Part shown: piece by piece, positions 9,754 through 20,640 of the stretch
How the letters are laid out: the number at the start of each line of letters is the position of its first letter
Numbering within the stretch: the stretch's first letter is position 1
Source of the DNA: Zygnema cylindricum
Lineage: Eukaryota; Streptophyta; Zygnematophyceae; Zygnematales; Zygnemataceae
Assembly: GCA_037447655.1 (NCBI GenBank)
Contig: JBBHKE010000601.1
Span: forward strand, 59,339-123,338
Length of the DNA: 64,000 nucleotides
Direction of reading: 5' to 3'
Program-made: the position numbers and the translations under genes
The notes under the pieces: model-generated
Told to the model about the DNA's origin: nothing
The model's input: only the letters and a program-made list of their open reading frames with translations
The model's database searches: none

Positions 9754-11230
9754 CTTGGTTGATTGGTTAAAATGGAAGATTGATTAACTCCTCACACAGA
9801 TATGGGGTTATTTCGTTGTGACGATGGTAACAAGGACGTGACATTGGTTGATGGAGAGAGCTTGAAGGTTAATAGTTTGGGAAGATGAAATGCCGGAGAC
9901 GATAAAAAATGAAAAAAAAGGAGGAATGGGAGTTTTCTTTTCAATACACGTAATAACTGTTAAGAGACATACCGATGTCTTCGGTGGAGATAAGGACAAG
10001 TTTAGAAAAGGGAAGTGGTACTTTAATATTCTTCATAGATTGATGTGCATATAACAACACATGAAAGACGGTTTAGTAGGGAGATAAGGTCTTTGTAGTA
10101 AGGAATTGGAGCTTTTTGGATGAGACCACACTTAGTATTAGAGACTTGATTTATAGAGCGCGGAGAATGTAATATGAGAAGAAAAGTCAAAATCTATGGA
10201 TTTCTGGAGAAATGGCGTCACGTCTATGTGTAAGGTGTCGTCGTTATGGAATGATCTTTGGATGACGATGGTTTAATTTTTTAATTGAATCTTGATTACA
10301 TGTGGGATGGAGTTTGTTGCTTGGTTCGTTTGTTTCCTGGAGTTAAACTCGTTGTTTCGTTGGTTTTTGGTTTAACAGTTTTCGTGTCTAGCATGAATTA
10401 ATGATGTTACAGATAATAGCTTTTTAGTCATTTCATTTCATGCGATAAATTGTTCTTACAGGTTTCAGTTTATTGATTACCTGCTAGGTTCTAAAGTCAA
10501 TTCTGTGGTAATTAGACTGTTGGCGTCTTTTTGTCGTAAGCTTCGTACTGTCCAATGGTGATGCTTAGGGAGAAAAAAAAAAAAAAATCTTAGGGGAGGA
10601 TTCCATTGTAATATTGTGCTTTATGTTACGCTGTCAGAACGTATGCCTGACAATATACTGTAGGCGACATGCACGGTACATACTTACCACATAACCACAG
10701 ATGGCAGTCATATGATAGTGTAACGCATTATGTTACAATGGAACTTTACCCTCACCCTGTCTCCTTCAGTCCTTTTTATTTCCTTTTATTTTCTACATTT
10801 GGCCAAAAAATTAGAAATACACATTATCAAAAACAGAGCTTCTTTCTGCCCACCGTAAAGCCATTTGGTAGATCCAACATCCAACATTTTTGCCAGTGCT
10901 CATATGTCCGTTTCTGGAATTCTGAGTTGTTACGTTAACATGGTAATGAACTAATTCACATAAGCAATCTCTGTAACGCCAGAAATCGCAGTAATTGTAC
11001 AGAAAAATAAGAAAGCGTACCCGCCTAAAAATATCGATGAAACTATATGATAAAATCACTTTCTTATCTTGTACAAAGTTTATTTCGTTTCGTGCGAATT
11101 AATTTATACATATGACGTCGTCCTTTAATTTGTGTCCAAGTTCAACGTAACGGCTCGCAATTAGATTCCTTTTTTGCGGCTAAGTTAAATGTCAGTATGT
11201 GCTCTCACATTCGAGCTCACGTGAAGTGAG
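9754..11230. other. Intergenic, nothing recognised
   Basis: About 1.5 kb downstream of OGDH. Small open frames exist on both strands but none resembles a known family. There is an A-run at 10568-10587. It probably contains the OGDH 3' UTR and polyadenylation site, which I could not place. Confidence 0.6.
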
Positions 11231-11512
11231 TGTCAAGCGTGCCTGAGAAACATGAGAGAAGGACCCACTGTCCGGAGTAGTCGGCATCGGAGTCCTGCAA
11301 ATAACCCCCAAAATGCGAATGCTTTCCATAATAATGATTATGCCCACTGCTGCCCGCATCCCTCCCATAGACATGCATGCAAAATAGGGGAGACAATCGG
11401 ACAGGTAGTAGGAATGAGTGCATGGGAGGGCGAAAAGATATCTCCTCCCCCTTCCTTTCCGCACCTGGCCGGGGAAAGGGATTGGGTTCTTGGTAATTGA
11501 GCCGGTGTCCCA
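11231..11512 (-). repeat. Truncated Gypsy LTR (Gy1 family)
   Basis: It is nearly identical to 12707-12987, the end of the Gy1 3' LTR, and stops at the same TGTCCCA terminus. The homology begins abruptly at 11231, so most of this LTR is missing. Confidence 0.85.
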
Positions 11513-11580
11513 ATTTTGTACTTAATCCACTGGAAGTCTTGAACACTTGCTCCCTCAAAACCCACTGTTCTGATATCAAA
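11513..11580 (-). promoter_or_regulatory. Remnant with a tRNA-Met-type primer-binding site
   Basis: Sixty-eight bases separate two LTR copies. The last 14 (GTTCTGATATCAAA on +) resemble the complement of the usual plant PBS TGGTATCAGAGC, two bases from the adjoining LTR. This is what remains between two LTRs after loss of an internal region. Confidence 0.6.
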
Positions 11581-12987
11581 TGGGGTTGCAGCTTACTCCG
11601 GAAATGTCACGCCAAAGCAAGAGGTAACTACAAACGGAGAAACAAATGCACTACCATGTAGAAATATAGATAGAAAGATAATTGGCTGTTTTCACAATTA
11701 ACAATATCACCTTGCCCCAGAAAAGAGAATAAAAGATAGAAGGTATGAAATATGGCGAAGTAAGCTCAACAAACCCCCGACAATTAACGATGACAATGAG
11801 GAAAGGCGACACCTCTCCCGATGGTATCGCAAATAGGTACGATTCTCCTTCACCCCTCGGTGTCCGCAAATTAGAAGCGACAGGACTCTTCTCGGTCTCA
11901 AACAGCAAAGGTCCAAAAATCACCCAAAAAGGGGAAGATAGTGCCAACTACCCGCCCGGACTATGATTTCCTAAACAAGACAGATCCAAAACCAAGATGG
12001 CAATAGAGTCAAAACAAAACAAAGATTCTCCAAAGAAGGTTTGTTGGGATTTCAGAAGGTTTTCACAGGAGACAGTAGAGAAAAAGCAACCTGTCTCCTT
12101 CGGCCCCAAGTGCCTTATACATCAAAGTTTTTTAAATCGTAGGCCCAAAAGTCAAAGCTGTACTACTAGCCAATGAGCGCTAAGTAAGTGTAATAGAATT
12201 GACATGAGACAAATTAATCCGTACTACGCTTGGCGCAAAAAGTTATGCACCGGGCTGCGGCTAGATCCGCGGCTGGAAGTTATTTTTTGTTCCACTATTA
12301 TAAGACATATTACTAAAAAGGACACAAAAGTGCCAGACTTTGACCTAAGGTAATTAATGGACCAAAAGTCAGCTGAACCTGAACTGAATTCCTATTGACA
12401 GCTAACAACATAATTTAGACGACAATCTGAAAGTTTACGTGGCAATCCACAATGTACCCCCCACGAGGGCTGGTGTAAACTGGTCTCATGTAACAGAATT
12501 GCAATCTGTGAGACAAAATAACTTGGTCGTCTGGCCTCCGTTAGGTGCAAAATAAAGTGCGTTCCGCTTAGTTTAGAAAATAGAAGAATCTCGTATAGCT
12601 GGGTAAACTCCTTGCTCCGTACTCTGATGAGCCTACAAGGGAGAAACGGCCCGTAAATCCTTGGTGATATAAAGGTGTGCCCGTAAAGCACACGAGCTTG
12701 ACAACTGTCGAGCGTGCCTAAGAAACATGAGAGAAGGGCCCACTGCCCAGAGTAGTCGGCATTGGAGTCCTGGAAATAACCCCCAAAATCCGAATGCTTT
12801 CTATAAAAATGATTATGTCCACTGCTGCCCGCATCCCTCCCATAAACATGCATGCAAAATAGGGGAGACAATCGGACAGGTAATAGGAATGAGTGCATGG
12901 GAGGGCGAAAAGATATCTCCTCCCCCTTCCTTTCCACACCTGGCCGGGGAAAGGGATTGGGTTCTTGGTGATTGAGCCGGTGTCCCA
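11581..12987 (-). repeat. 3' LTR of Gypsy element Gy1
   Basis: A 1,407-bp unit starting TGGGG and ending CCCA. On the right it abuts a G-run polypurine tract (complement of CCCCCCCTCTTAG at 12992-13004), as expected for the 3' LTR of a minus-strand element. It has no coding sequence. The right 280 bp are repeated at 11231-11512. Confidence 0.8.
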
Positions 12988-13000
12988 ATTTCCCCCCCTC

Positions 13001-13507
13001 TTAGTCAATCGTGACTAAGACATAAGAATAATTACCCGCCCAATTCGTAGTTCCCACATAACCATGTGCTAGAGGGTAGAGTGCGTGGTTCCCACGAGGA
13101 GTGGAGGGTAGAGTGCGTGGTTCCCACGATGAGGGGAGACAGGCTGGATGCCAACACTGACCGCACTGATGGCAGATAAAGACGTTGCCCAGCTGAGAGG
13201 ACAGGCTGCATGCTGATGAACAAGAAGAAGGATCGGCAAAGTAAGTCAAGTGAAAAGTGGATTCCTCCTCCAATCCCCGAAGATGGGAAGGGGCCACATT
13301 GATCTGATTCTCCTTAATTTTTCGACCATCCTTCCCCTCCATTGTAAGAACTCTCTTGTTGCAAACTTGTATCACTTTCAAAATCACCCGCCTTGCAGAA
13401 ATATCAAGTGTGTCCTTCTTCTGTTGCATCAGATATACCAAGTCCCCCGGCATAAATCCTCGCTGACGGGGCACATAATTCCCGCTCCGGCGCTGAGAAT
13501 ACCACAA
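13001..13507 (-). pseudogene. Gy1 integrase C-terminus with PHD-like zinc finger
   Basis: A 168-residue open stretch. Residues ~15-75 are the SH3-like integrase tail (PRQRGFMPGDLVYLMQQ). A Cys-rich block follows, with the spacing C-x3-C-x10-C-x2-C-x4-H-x2-C (FICHQCGQCWHPACL). That pattern fits the first six zinc ligands of a PHD finger; the last Cys pair is not seen. After the finger the coding sequence holds a 27-bp-type direct repeat (GTGGGAACCACGCACTCTAC twice). Gypsy integrases more often end in a chromodomain here. Related to the clearer fingers at 20,440-20,640 and 28,103-28,245. Confidence 0.7.
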
Positions 13508-13558
13508 CTGATCCCTCTATTGAGCCGCCTGTAAATTCCTCATTGCGAGAGGCATCTC

Positions 13559-14384
13559 TCAGTGGAAGATCTTGGCTCTATCGGCGATCAGTTTTTCGAC
13601 CGTTCCCTTGTCATCCATCTCCGGAGGACCACCGTTTGGGCCAAAGAAGCCCCGGGTAGGATGGGATGTCGCCGAATAAAATAAAGAAAGGGCTATAGGA
13701 GTCGAGAGAAGCTTGTCTTTTGAATCTGTATCCCATGGCGATCGAAGGCACCTTTCCGTCCCACTCTCCCAAATCTTCATCCACGAAATATTTACGTAGT
13801 GACCGCTTCATTGTCTTTACGCTCTTTTCAGCCAAACGTCGGCTTGGGGGTGGTCGCGGCTTGTCAGTCGATGATAAATGAGGCATTTCTCCAAAAGATT
13901 GGTAAATTCTCCGGCAAATTCGGATCCTAAGTCTATTAGAACATCTGTTGGCTCCCCAAATTGTGACAGCACCCTCTACAAAAAGGCATCTCCAATTGAC
14001 TTGGATTCCTTCCGGGGAAAAACCAACAACTTTATCTATTTCGAAAAATGTTCAATCATGACCAACACAAAACGGTTCCCCGGTCTGCTGGTTGGAACAC
14101 GTTCCAAAAGATCTAAAGACCAGCGATAAAACATCCCCCGGATAGGAAGAGAATGAAGCTCAGTTCCGCCCTATTTATCAAAAGCTGCCTTGACTTGATC
14201 GCATGAAGAGCAAGTCTGCACAATTCGGTTGACTTGGGCTTGCAACCCGTGCCACCAATAAGAGCCTGTAACCAAGGGAGTGGTCCGCTTCTGCCCGAAG
14301 GGTCCACATTGTTGATGGAGATGGATAATTAGAGTTTTCCGAGCCGAGGGGGGAGGAACCACTTTCCTCGTACTGTCTCACCAT
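13559..14384 (-). pseudogene. Gy1 integrase zinc-binding and catalytic core (frameshifted)
   Basis: The HHCC part reads QTCSSCDQVK around 14200. The core is spread over frames: SLDLLERVP, a SKWI phrase, then VLIDLGSEF near 13,920, and LAEKSVKTMKRSLRKYF near 13,820, which keeps the expected Glu. At least three frame changes break it. Its role in an intact element would be strand transfer into the host genome. Confidence 0.75.
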
Positions 14385-14652
14385 TTCCGGAGGAGAATGC
14401 CTCGGTCACAATCATATGCCGTCATCCGGGTTTGCACCCGAGATAATTGAACTCCAACGAAGTGGGGAAGAGGAGACCTCGCTGGATAGATTTGAGAGCA
14501 TCGGAGTCGTTCCAGATATCCTTTCGTCCGGCTCCTATGAGCGCCAGCCCCTCTTCGTCTGCCGCAAAAGTTGACAGTTCCCCCCAGATTGGGGAAGCCA
14601 GATTAAGGCGGAAGATGCTTGAATGAGCCCTAAACTGATTTCTGGGTCCTCA

Positions 14653-15153
14653 TCATGTCGAGCCCTGGTAGAATCTAGGGTAGACGGATCGAGATTTTCG
14701 GCTAAGTCCGTCGGCATTCCCGTGGATTTCCCCTGCCTTTTGAACAATGCTGAAATCATATTCCTGCAGGATAAGAACCCATCTGGCGAGTTTGCCGGTT
14801 AACTTACTATTTTCCATGATCCATTTCACGGGTTGGTGGTCGATAACCAAAGTGAAATGGACCCCATACAAATAAGGCCGAAAATGCTGGATTGCCCAAA
14901 CACTTGCGAGGAGCTCTCCGTGGTAACTGCTATAATTTCCCTCTGCTCGGTTATTGCTCCGGCTGGCGTAACCCACCATATATTCAGCTCCGGCATCATC
15001 CACTTGAGCGAAAACCGCTCCCAATCCAAACCTGCTCCAATAAGTATTAAGGAGGAAAGGCCTCTGGTGATCAGCATCCAGAGCACGGGACGCTGTTTCA
15101 GAGCATCTTTCAAGAATAAGAAGGCAATCTGTAGCTCTTCGGCCCATTTCCAT
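14653..15153 (-). pseudogene. Gy1 RNase H domain
   Basis: A 166-residue open stretch with the Gypsy RNase H signature: GYASRSNNRAEGNYSSYHGE, then LVIDHQPVKWIMEN and GEIHGNADGLSR. It adjoins RT upstream, partly in another frame. Confidence 0.85.
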
Positions 15154-16017
15154 TCTTTGTCCTTCCGCATTAAGTGATTGAGGGGTTCGGGGTGACTACT
15201 AAACTCCGGGATAAACCGCCGATAGTAGTTGGCCAAGCCGAGGAAGGTGCGAAGGGCCGAGATGTCTTGCGGTGGGGGAAGAGCATCAAGGGCTACCACC
15301 TTGACCATGTGGGGACCCATAGTCCCGGGAGCCAGTTTGATGTCCGAGGTAAATGATTTTCTGTACCCAAAAAATGCCTTTGCCCGGGTGACATTTCAAG
15401 CCCGCTGCTTGGAGTGCTCGGAGAATGATCTGGATATTCTCCAAGTGTTCCTCAAAAGTCTTTAAGAATATGATCACATCATCAACATAGCACCAAGCAC
15501 AATCGATTCCTCGGAGTGCTTCGTCCATTGCCCGTTGGAATTTGGCCGGTGCATTCTTCAACCCGAAGGGCATGTAAATCCATTCATACAGTCAGCAACT
15601 TGTCCAAAATGCCGTTTGCTCCAGGTGCTTCGGTTCCATGGCGATTTCGTGGAAACCGTAATTCTTTTCCAGAGGAGAGTAGATAGTGGCACCAATAAGA
15701 GAGTCCAATATCTCTTCCGGAGTTGGCATCGGATACCGGTCAGAGATGGTGACCATGTTCAGCATGCGATAATCTCCACACATCCGGAAATCTATAGTTT
15801 TCTCGGACGAGTCCTTCTTAGGAGGGATAAATGTCGCGGAAGCAAACCCATGGAGTCCTATGTTTTCCTGAAATAAATGCGGCTTCCACCAAAGTCTAGA
15901 CTTCAGCCGTGATGAATTATTTCTCCTAGAACCTAAGAGGATACTGCTTCTGCCAAACAGTAGCCGTCTCATTAATTTAATCGATTTGGAAAGGGGTTCG
16001 TTTGTAGATGCCGACAT
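15154..16017 (-). pseudogene. Gy1 reverse transcriptase
   Basis: It has PLEKNYGFHEIAMEP, MPFGLKNAPAKFQRAM and the catalytic YVDD (CAWCYVDDVIIF, near 15,495), then AGLKCHPGK and FLGLANYYRRFIPEF. Frame changes near 15,590 and 15,320 break it. The order RT then RNase H is typical of Ty3/Gypsy. Confidence 0.88.
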
Positions 16018-16532
16018 CTGTTTCTGACCATGAGAACACCTGCTTGTTATCCCGCTAAGCTGTCGCCGTCTGAGCCAGCCCCCCCCCCCCCACTAAGAAA
16101 ACCTGCCGTGGTGAATTGTGAATTTTTCTTCTCCTTTCGCTCTCCCCCTCAAGCTGCAAAGTTGCTTGCATCTCTAACAACTGAGAAGCTTCAAGGTAAA
16201 CGACCCTAGATTCCAGGGACCTGAGACTGGAAAAGGCGAGTGCATGCTTGAGTACCCATGTGATAGAATTCAGATCTATATTTTGCCCAATTTGGCTGCA
16301 CCGCTGAAGGTCTGAAATAGCTGGTGGTGCCGTGATGACTTCGTGAAATCCCATCTCTTCTTCCCAATCTGCAATTGTTGGTGTTCTTAGATTCCTGCCT
16401 TACCGTCAAAAATCATTCCTATGGCTCCTTTCCGATATGCGTGACTGTGAGGAAAAGAGACCAATGTCGGGATAACTTTCCGTGGGAATCCCGGTCTGTT
16501 GCACCGAAAGAAAGGGGGGCGGTTGGGTCTAG
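16018..16532 (-). pseudogene. Gy1 linker between methyltransferase and RT
   Basis: Overlapping short open stretches in two frames show no recognised domain. A C-run at 16,079-16,092 interrupts. It corresponds in position to 23,504-24,230 of Gy2. Confidence 0.5.
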
Positions 16533-16752
16533 TCACAAGGTGGCTATTCTACCTTTCCCAAGTATTTGGTGAACAAAATTTTTTGGGTTGGGGATTTCCT
16601 TCTCCAACAGTCGCCGCAGGACTGGAAGCGAGATCATATTGGTCCAATATTCCCTGACTCTGTGTGCCCGGGATCCCATCTGTGCGGCATCGAACACTAA
16701 GGGGGGCCCTAAAATTTGGGTTACATGACTCCAACTGTCTGTAACTTGTTTG
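16533..16752 (-). pseudogene. Gy1 cytosine-5 DNA methyltransferase, C-terminal fragment
   Basis: An open frame enters from the Cp1 LTR at 16,753. It carries ILGPPLVFDAAQ and then GSRAHRVREYWTNMI (16,676-16,635), the late C5-methyltransferase motif in which HR-R-YWTN is conserved. It aligns with LIRPPLIIGAAR and SLAHRVRSKWTNLV of Gy2. The catalytic half lies beyond the Copia insertion and is absent here. Location just upstream of RT matches Gy2, so the domain is an old part of this Gypsy lineage. Confidence 0.7.
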
Positions 16753-18230
16753 TGAAACTCTATGTCCTCCATTGGACTACAGTGTACAGCAAGCCTCTAG
16801 ATAGTTATTAACTAACCCACTTTTAATGGCAACCATTGCTACCCAAGCACACAAGTAGACAATCTCACTACACCACTCTGCAGCTTGGACTCCCCTAAGT
16901 CCGTAGGAAAAAGAATCTCTAAAAACGCCCAACCATGCGATAAGTTATAAGCCGGCAAAAATGTCAATTTATACAACCTTTCAAAGAGAGAGAAGACCAT
17001 CTACCAGATTTTTCTAAGTCCTAGCTCCCTCTCACAACCCTTTCTACTAACTGTACCAACCAATTAGAATGCTGTATAGTACACAAAAGTACTACTGCCG
17101 AAGTACTTTTTGTACGACCTTTGTACAACAAGGCCATTAAGCGGACGCATGTCCGTTTTCCACTCGTCCGTACATTCCTCGGAATTCCAGCGACCGAATG
17201 TTATCTCTCCACGTGGCGCCAGTCATGCCACGTCACTTAATGCCAAAGTAACCATTCCGCGATTTCGGCGATGATGTGTGCCGTTGGATTTGACTTGAAA
17301 TGCAATCTCAGCCGTTATAAATACTTGCGCAATATTTGTTTTTGCTGTCGAAACAAAATGCGTGGTATCCATTTCAAAGTAGTTTCGTACTTCGTTCTTT
17401 ATAAAACTGTATCTATGCATGCCGTATAGAGTTTCAAATAGATGAATTTGTTCCCTGCTAAATACATATATATTTATCACATACAATACCATTTACCAAT
17501 GGTCATAGTCTAATAGGATAAAGCTGACCGCTATCAGCCAACTTAATGGATGGCAGGTACCGGGATCAAATTTCGGGTCCGTCAGGTATATTTTTAGTAA
17601 CTTTTGAAGGTCATGGGCATTCTACCTCGGCACTGTTCCACTCCCACTAGGCGTCACACTTGCACCATTTGGGACTGAGCCATTAGTAGACATGGCAGCA
17701 AAAGCAAACCCAAAGAGTAATACCTTTTTGACTAGATTTATGTTTTAAGATATGTAGCTTTAAGTGAGAGAGGTCTTACAACCAGACAAACATATACCAC
17801 AACCAAAATAAAGACAATAGAACAAAATAACACCTTAAATTGCACTTAGTGCTCTCATTTCTTTCAACTCTGTGTAGAATGTACATTCTGTGTCGAATTT
17901 GCTCAATCCTAATTGAACTAAATACTCAAAAGATCTAGAAAACATCTAAAACGTATGAACAGGGTTCACCTAAATATCTACTGACAAAAATCTAAGTACT
18001 TGGACCAGAATTGTGTAGAAACAATATCTACACCCAAAAATTCCGTGAGATATTTATTACGTCCACATTCATTGGCAGCCTACACACTAATTTACTTAAA
18101 GATAACTATTTGTGTAGATACTACGAAAATCCACACTAAATTTGGTGAATATTGAACTGTTGGTGATCCAAAATTATTTCTAAGTCCTAGACTCTAATTT
18201 CTAAGACTTACTAAAGCTTACTTTTCAATA
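16753..18230 (-). repeat. 3' LTR of Copia element Cp1
   Basis: A 1,478-bp unit starting TGAAACTCT. It ends at 18230 before a polypurine tract (complement of CTCCCTTTAAGC). It shares the family layout: GTAC cluster (about 17,080-17,170), CCACGTGGC box near 17,211, tRNA-like A/B boxes near 17,505-17,585. It is inserted in the Gy1 methyltransferase. Confidence 0.85.
17505..17585 (+). promoter_or_regulatory. tRNA-like A/B-box module in the Cp1 LTR
   Basis: TCTAATAGGATAAAGC resembles a pol III A box. About 45 bases later CGGGATCAAATTTCGGG gives a B-box-like core with a short stem. It lies antisense to the element. Weak alone; supported by the same layout in other LTRs here. Confidence 0.4.
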
Positions 18231-18720
18231 CTCCCTTTAAGCTTTAGAAGACTTACTCACTAAGACCACATGCTCTCTGCAGTACTCCAACTTAGCAGAT
18301 GGTAGGGCTTTTGTCAACATGTTTGCAACCATTTTCTCATCAGGCAAATAACAAAGTTTCACCACTCTTGCAAATACTTTTTCTCGTACCAAATGTAGCC
18401 GAATGTCCATATGCTTACTCTTAAAATGGTGACTTGGATTTGTAGCCACAGAAATGGTTGCTTGATTGTCGCACCACATTATTTGTGTTCCGTGTTGTGT
18501 AAATCCAAATTCTTGAAGAAATGCCTTAATCCAAAGCAGCTCTTTTAACGCTGCGCTCGGAGCTATGTATTCGGCTTCCATAGCTGATTGTGCCGTGACT
18601 TTTTGAAGTTTACTACTCCAACTACAAGTTCCACTTCCAATCTGAATGACATACCCTGTTGTAGACTTCCTACTAGGCACATCACCATAGCTAGCATCAC
18701 TCCAAGTATTAATACTAACC
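18231..18720 (-). pseudogene. Cp1 RNase H domain (Copia)
   Basis: A 147-residue open frame (18,237-18,680): TTGYVIQIGSGTCSWSS, AMEAEYIAPSAALKELLWIK, WCDNQATISVATNP, HHFKSKHMDIRLHLVREKV, then ANMLTKALPSAKL. This is the standard end of a Copia polyprotein. The 5' rest of the element is missing: homology stops near 18,720, where a Gypsy fragment of opposite orientation begins. Confidence 0.9.
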
Positions 18721-18727
18721 CTACGCT

Positions 18728-19662
18728 AAGCAAAAATGATGCATAAACCTCCAAGGGTTCATGACTTCCTCCAAAAATCAGTAGGAGGGGACCGAGAGAA
18801 AGCCGAGATGCAGGCTACCGTGGCGGCCATGATGAAGGAGCAGTTTGCCGCGCTTATGGCGCAAGTCAAACCACAATTAACTGGAATGGCTCGAACTGTG
18901 GTCCATATGCCCTCTTTCCCTCAGCGATCTCTTCGGGAGTCCACTGTTCAACAGCGGGCAGCTCAATTTAAAGTTACTCCCGATCATAATCGCGAGTCAA
19001 AATCCATTAACACACGTATCCCACTATCATTTGCTAAAGATTCCCGCTCACCGATTCCAGAAACGGCCTCTAGCATCACCGTTGAAGCATTAACAATCCT
19101 TGAGAGGAGCATACAAGACACTTATAAGGTCAAAGAATGTTTGTCAATCCTGTCCACCATGCTCCCCGAGTTGGATATCAACGAAAAACATGTAGATCTT
19201 ACTCTTTCAGCAGTTGCGTTACAGGCATTACAAAACCATCGTCATGCTCTCTCCCTTCAAGCTATTACTCTTGAAGAGCGTTCTAGCCTCACTCCTCACA
19301 TCAGTTTTCTAGATAACAAATTGGGTGTGTTCACGGTGAATGGGTTTGCTCTAGCACTTCCTCTCATGGATACAGGCGCAAAGCCAATTATCCTCGGTTC
19401 AGATTTTGCAATCAAAATAGGTCTTACAGCAGATAAGCTACAACCCATTACCATACGGCTATTGACTTCCACAGGTACCACAAAATCGGTCCTCGGAATT
19501 ACAAAGGAAACAGTCTGTTTCCAGTTTCAGAGTGAATCAGAGACAGATTTTGCAGAAATATATGCCCTCGCCTTGGTCACCAAGTGTAGTGATTATGAAT
19601 GCCTTGTCGGCTAAGACGTAATTTTCCGCGAAGGGGGGGGGTTGATATGCACGATCAAACAA
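18728..19662 (+). pseudogene. Inverted Gypsy fragment: LTR bit, gag end and protease
   Basis: A 292-residue open frame (18,736-19,614). It is nearly identical in protein to the minus-strand gag-protease of Gy2 at 25,206-26,045 and contains the retropepsin motif PLMDTGAKPIILG. The first 40 bases copy an LTR phrase (AAAATGATGCAT-AACCTCC, also at 19,886). The homology ends at 19,662, exactly where the Gy2 LTR begins, so Gy2 or its LTR inserted into this older, opposite-facing copy. A stop follows CLVG, and the G-run at 19,633 differs in length from the other copy. Confidence 0.85.
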
Positions 19663-20397
19663 TGTTGGATTCCTGTACTTAATTTGCAAAAGTTACTATC
19701 TCGCCAAATGCCATTTATCCTATGCTTTCACTAATTCGTATGGCTACACTAATTCCTACATGTCTCTGAGCAGGCAGGTTTCTATGTTAAAATGCTGCCA
19801 GTTTCAAGAGACGACCGCTACGTGGCCGCCTCGGACTGCCTAACATCTACACCTCGAGGATGAAAACCTACCCTAAGCTAAGCAAAAATGATGCATGAAC
19901 CTCCCAGGGTTCATGACTTCAGACACCTGTCAGGTTTGTAGCCGTTTGAATTCTTGACGTCTGATGCCGTATCGCGGTCCACTTCCACGCTAATTTCACA
20001 TCGTGTTCCGTGGGGCCGTACGAGAGTATATTCCAACCTTTATCCCGTCCGAATCACTAGTTATTCTCTTGGATATGAATCTGTCATGTCACGGAAACAT
20101 CAATTAGTACACAATTAAATCATAATACCCGTTGACGTCTTACGGCATGACAGCTGTCGTGCATGGCACTACAACCGTGAATGGCATGCATCACATCCAG
20201 TGTGGGCCGCCAATAAACACCAGAAAATGAATGACCATTATATACGTACAGTATTTGTGACCACAATCGGAGTACAAAGCATATATAACGCAAGGAACAA
20301 TAAATGAATCTGCCGGAAAAACAAATTATTCCAAACACATGGACCTAGCAAGAAAATAAAAGACAAAGCAAGATCAGGTAAGTAAGGATGGAATTCC
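19663..20397 (-). repeat. 3' LTR of Gy2 (approximate inner end)
   Basis: The outer end is TGTTGGATTCC at 19,663. The same sequence ends the plus-strand LTR at 29,031 (GGAATCCAACA). The inner end abuts a C-run at 20,398 (polypurine tract on minus). I could not find a TG at the inner edge, so that limit is approximate. Confidence 0.65.
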
Positions 20398-20439
20398 CCC
20401 CCCCCCCCCAGCTCCTTAGCCCGCGGGGGAGCTGGTAAG

Positions 20440-20640
20440 GATAGCCAGTAGGTTGGGACACCCGTGGCAAAACCAATGTCTGGCCGGGATAGTGTGTAGA
20501 GTTGGAACCAAACACTCCATATGGAATCCCAGATTGCAATAGTCACTGAGGAGCATTGTTCTTTCTCCATCAGATCGTCAGCATAACTGACACTTGTTGT
20601 TTCTCCATCAGATCGTCGGCATAACTGACACCCAGTGGCC
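20440..20640 (-). pseudogene. Gy2 PHD finger, broken by a 38-bp duplication
   Basis: It starts with GCQLCRRSDGET, the first Cys pair of a C4HC3 PHD finger. The phrases FHMECLVP-type and FCHGCP follow in other frames. Two copies of a 32-base phrase (TTTCTCCATCAGATCGTC...) at 20,562 and 20,600 form a 38-base tandem duplication that shifts frame inside the finger. Intact PHD fingers usually bind methylated or free histone H3 tails. Confidence 0.72.

Larger units (their letters stand above)
11581..16752 (-). mobile_element. Gy1: decayed Ty3/Gypsy element with DNMT and PHD-like domains
   Basis: Reading on the minus strand from right to left: methyltransferase C-terminus, RT (YVDD), RNase H, integrase zinc domain and core, integrase C-terminus with a PHD-like finger, polypurine tract, LTR. 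RT-RNase H-integrase is the Ty3/Gypsy order. The 5' side (5' LTR, gag, protease, most of the methyltransferase) was cut off when Copia Cp1 inserted at 16753. Many frameshifts make it inactive. Confidence 0.85.

Noticed and set aside
12392-12988. 198-residue minus-strand open frame in the Gy1 LTR
   Set aside because: It lies wholly inside a non-coding LTR; part of the same frame recurs in the truncated copy at 11,217-11,579, as expected for duplicated LTR sequence.
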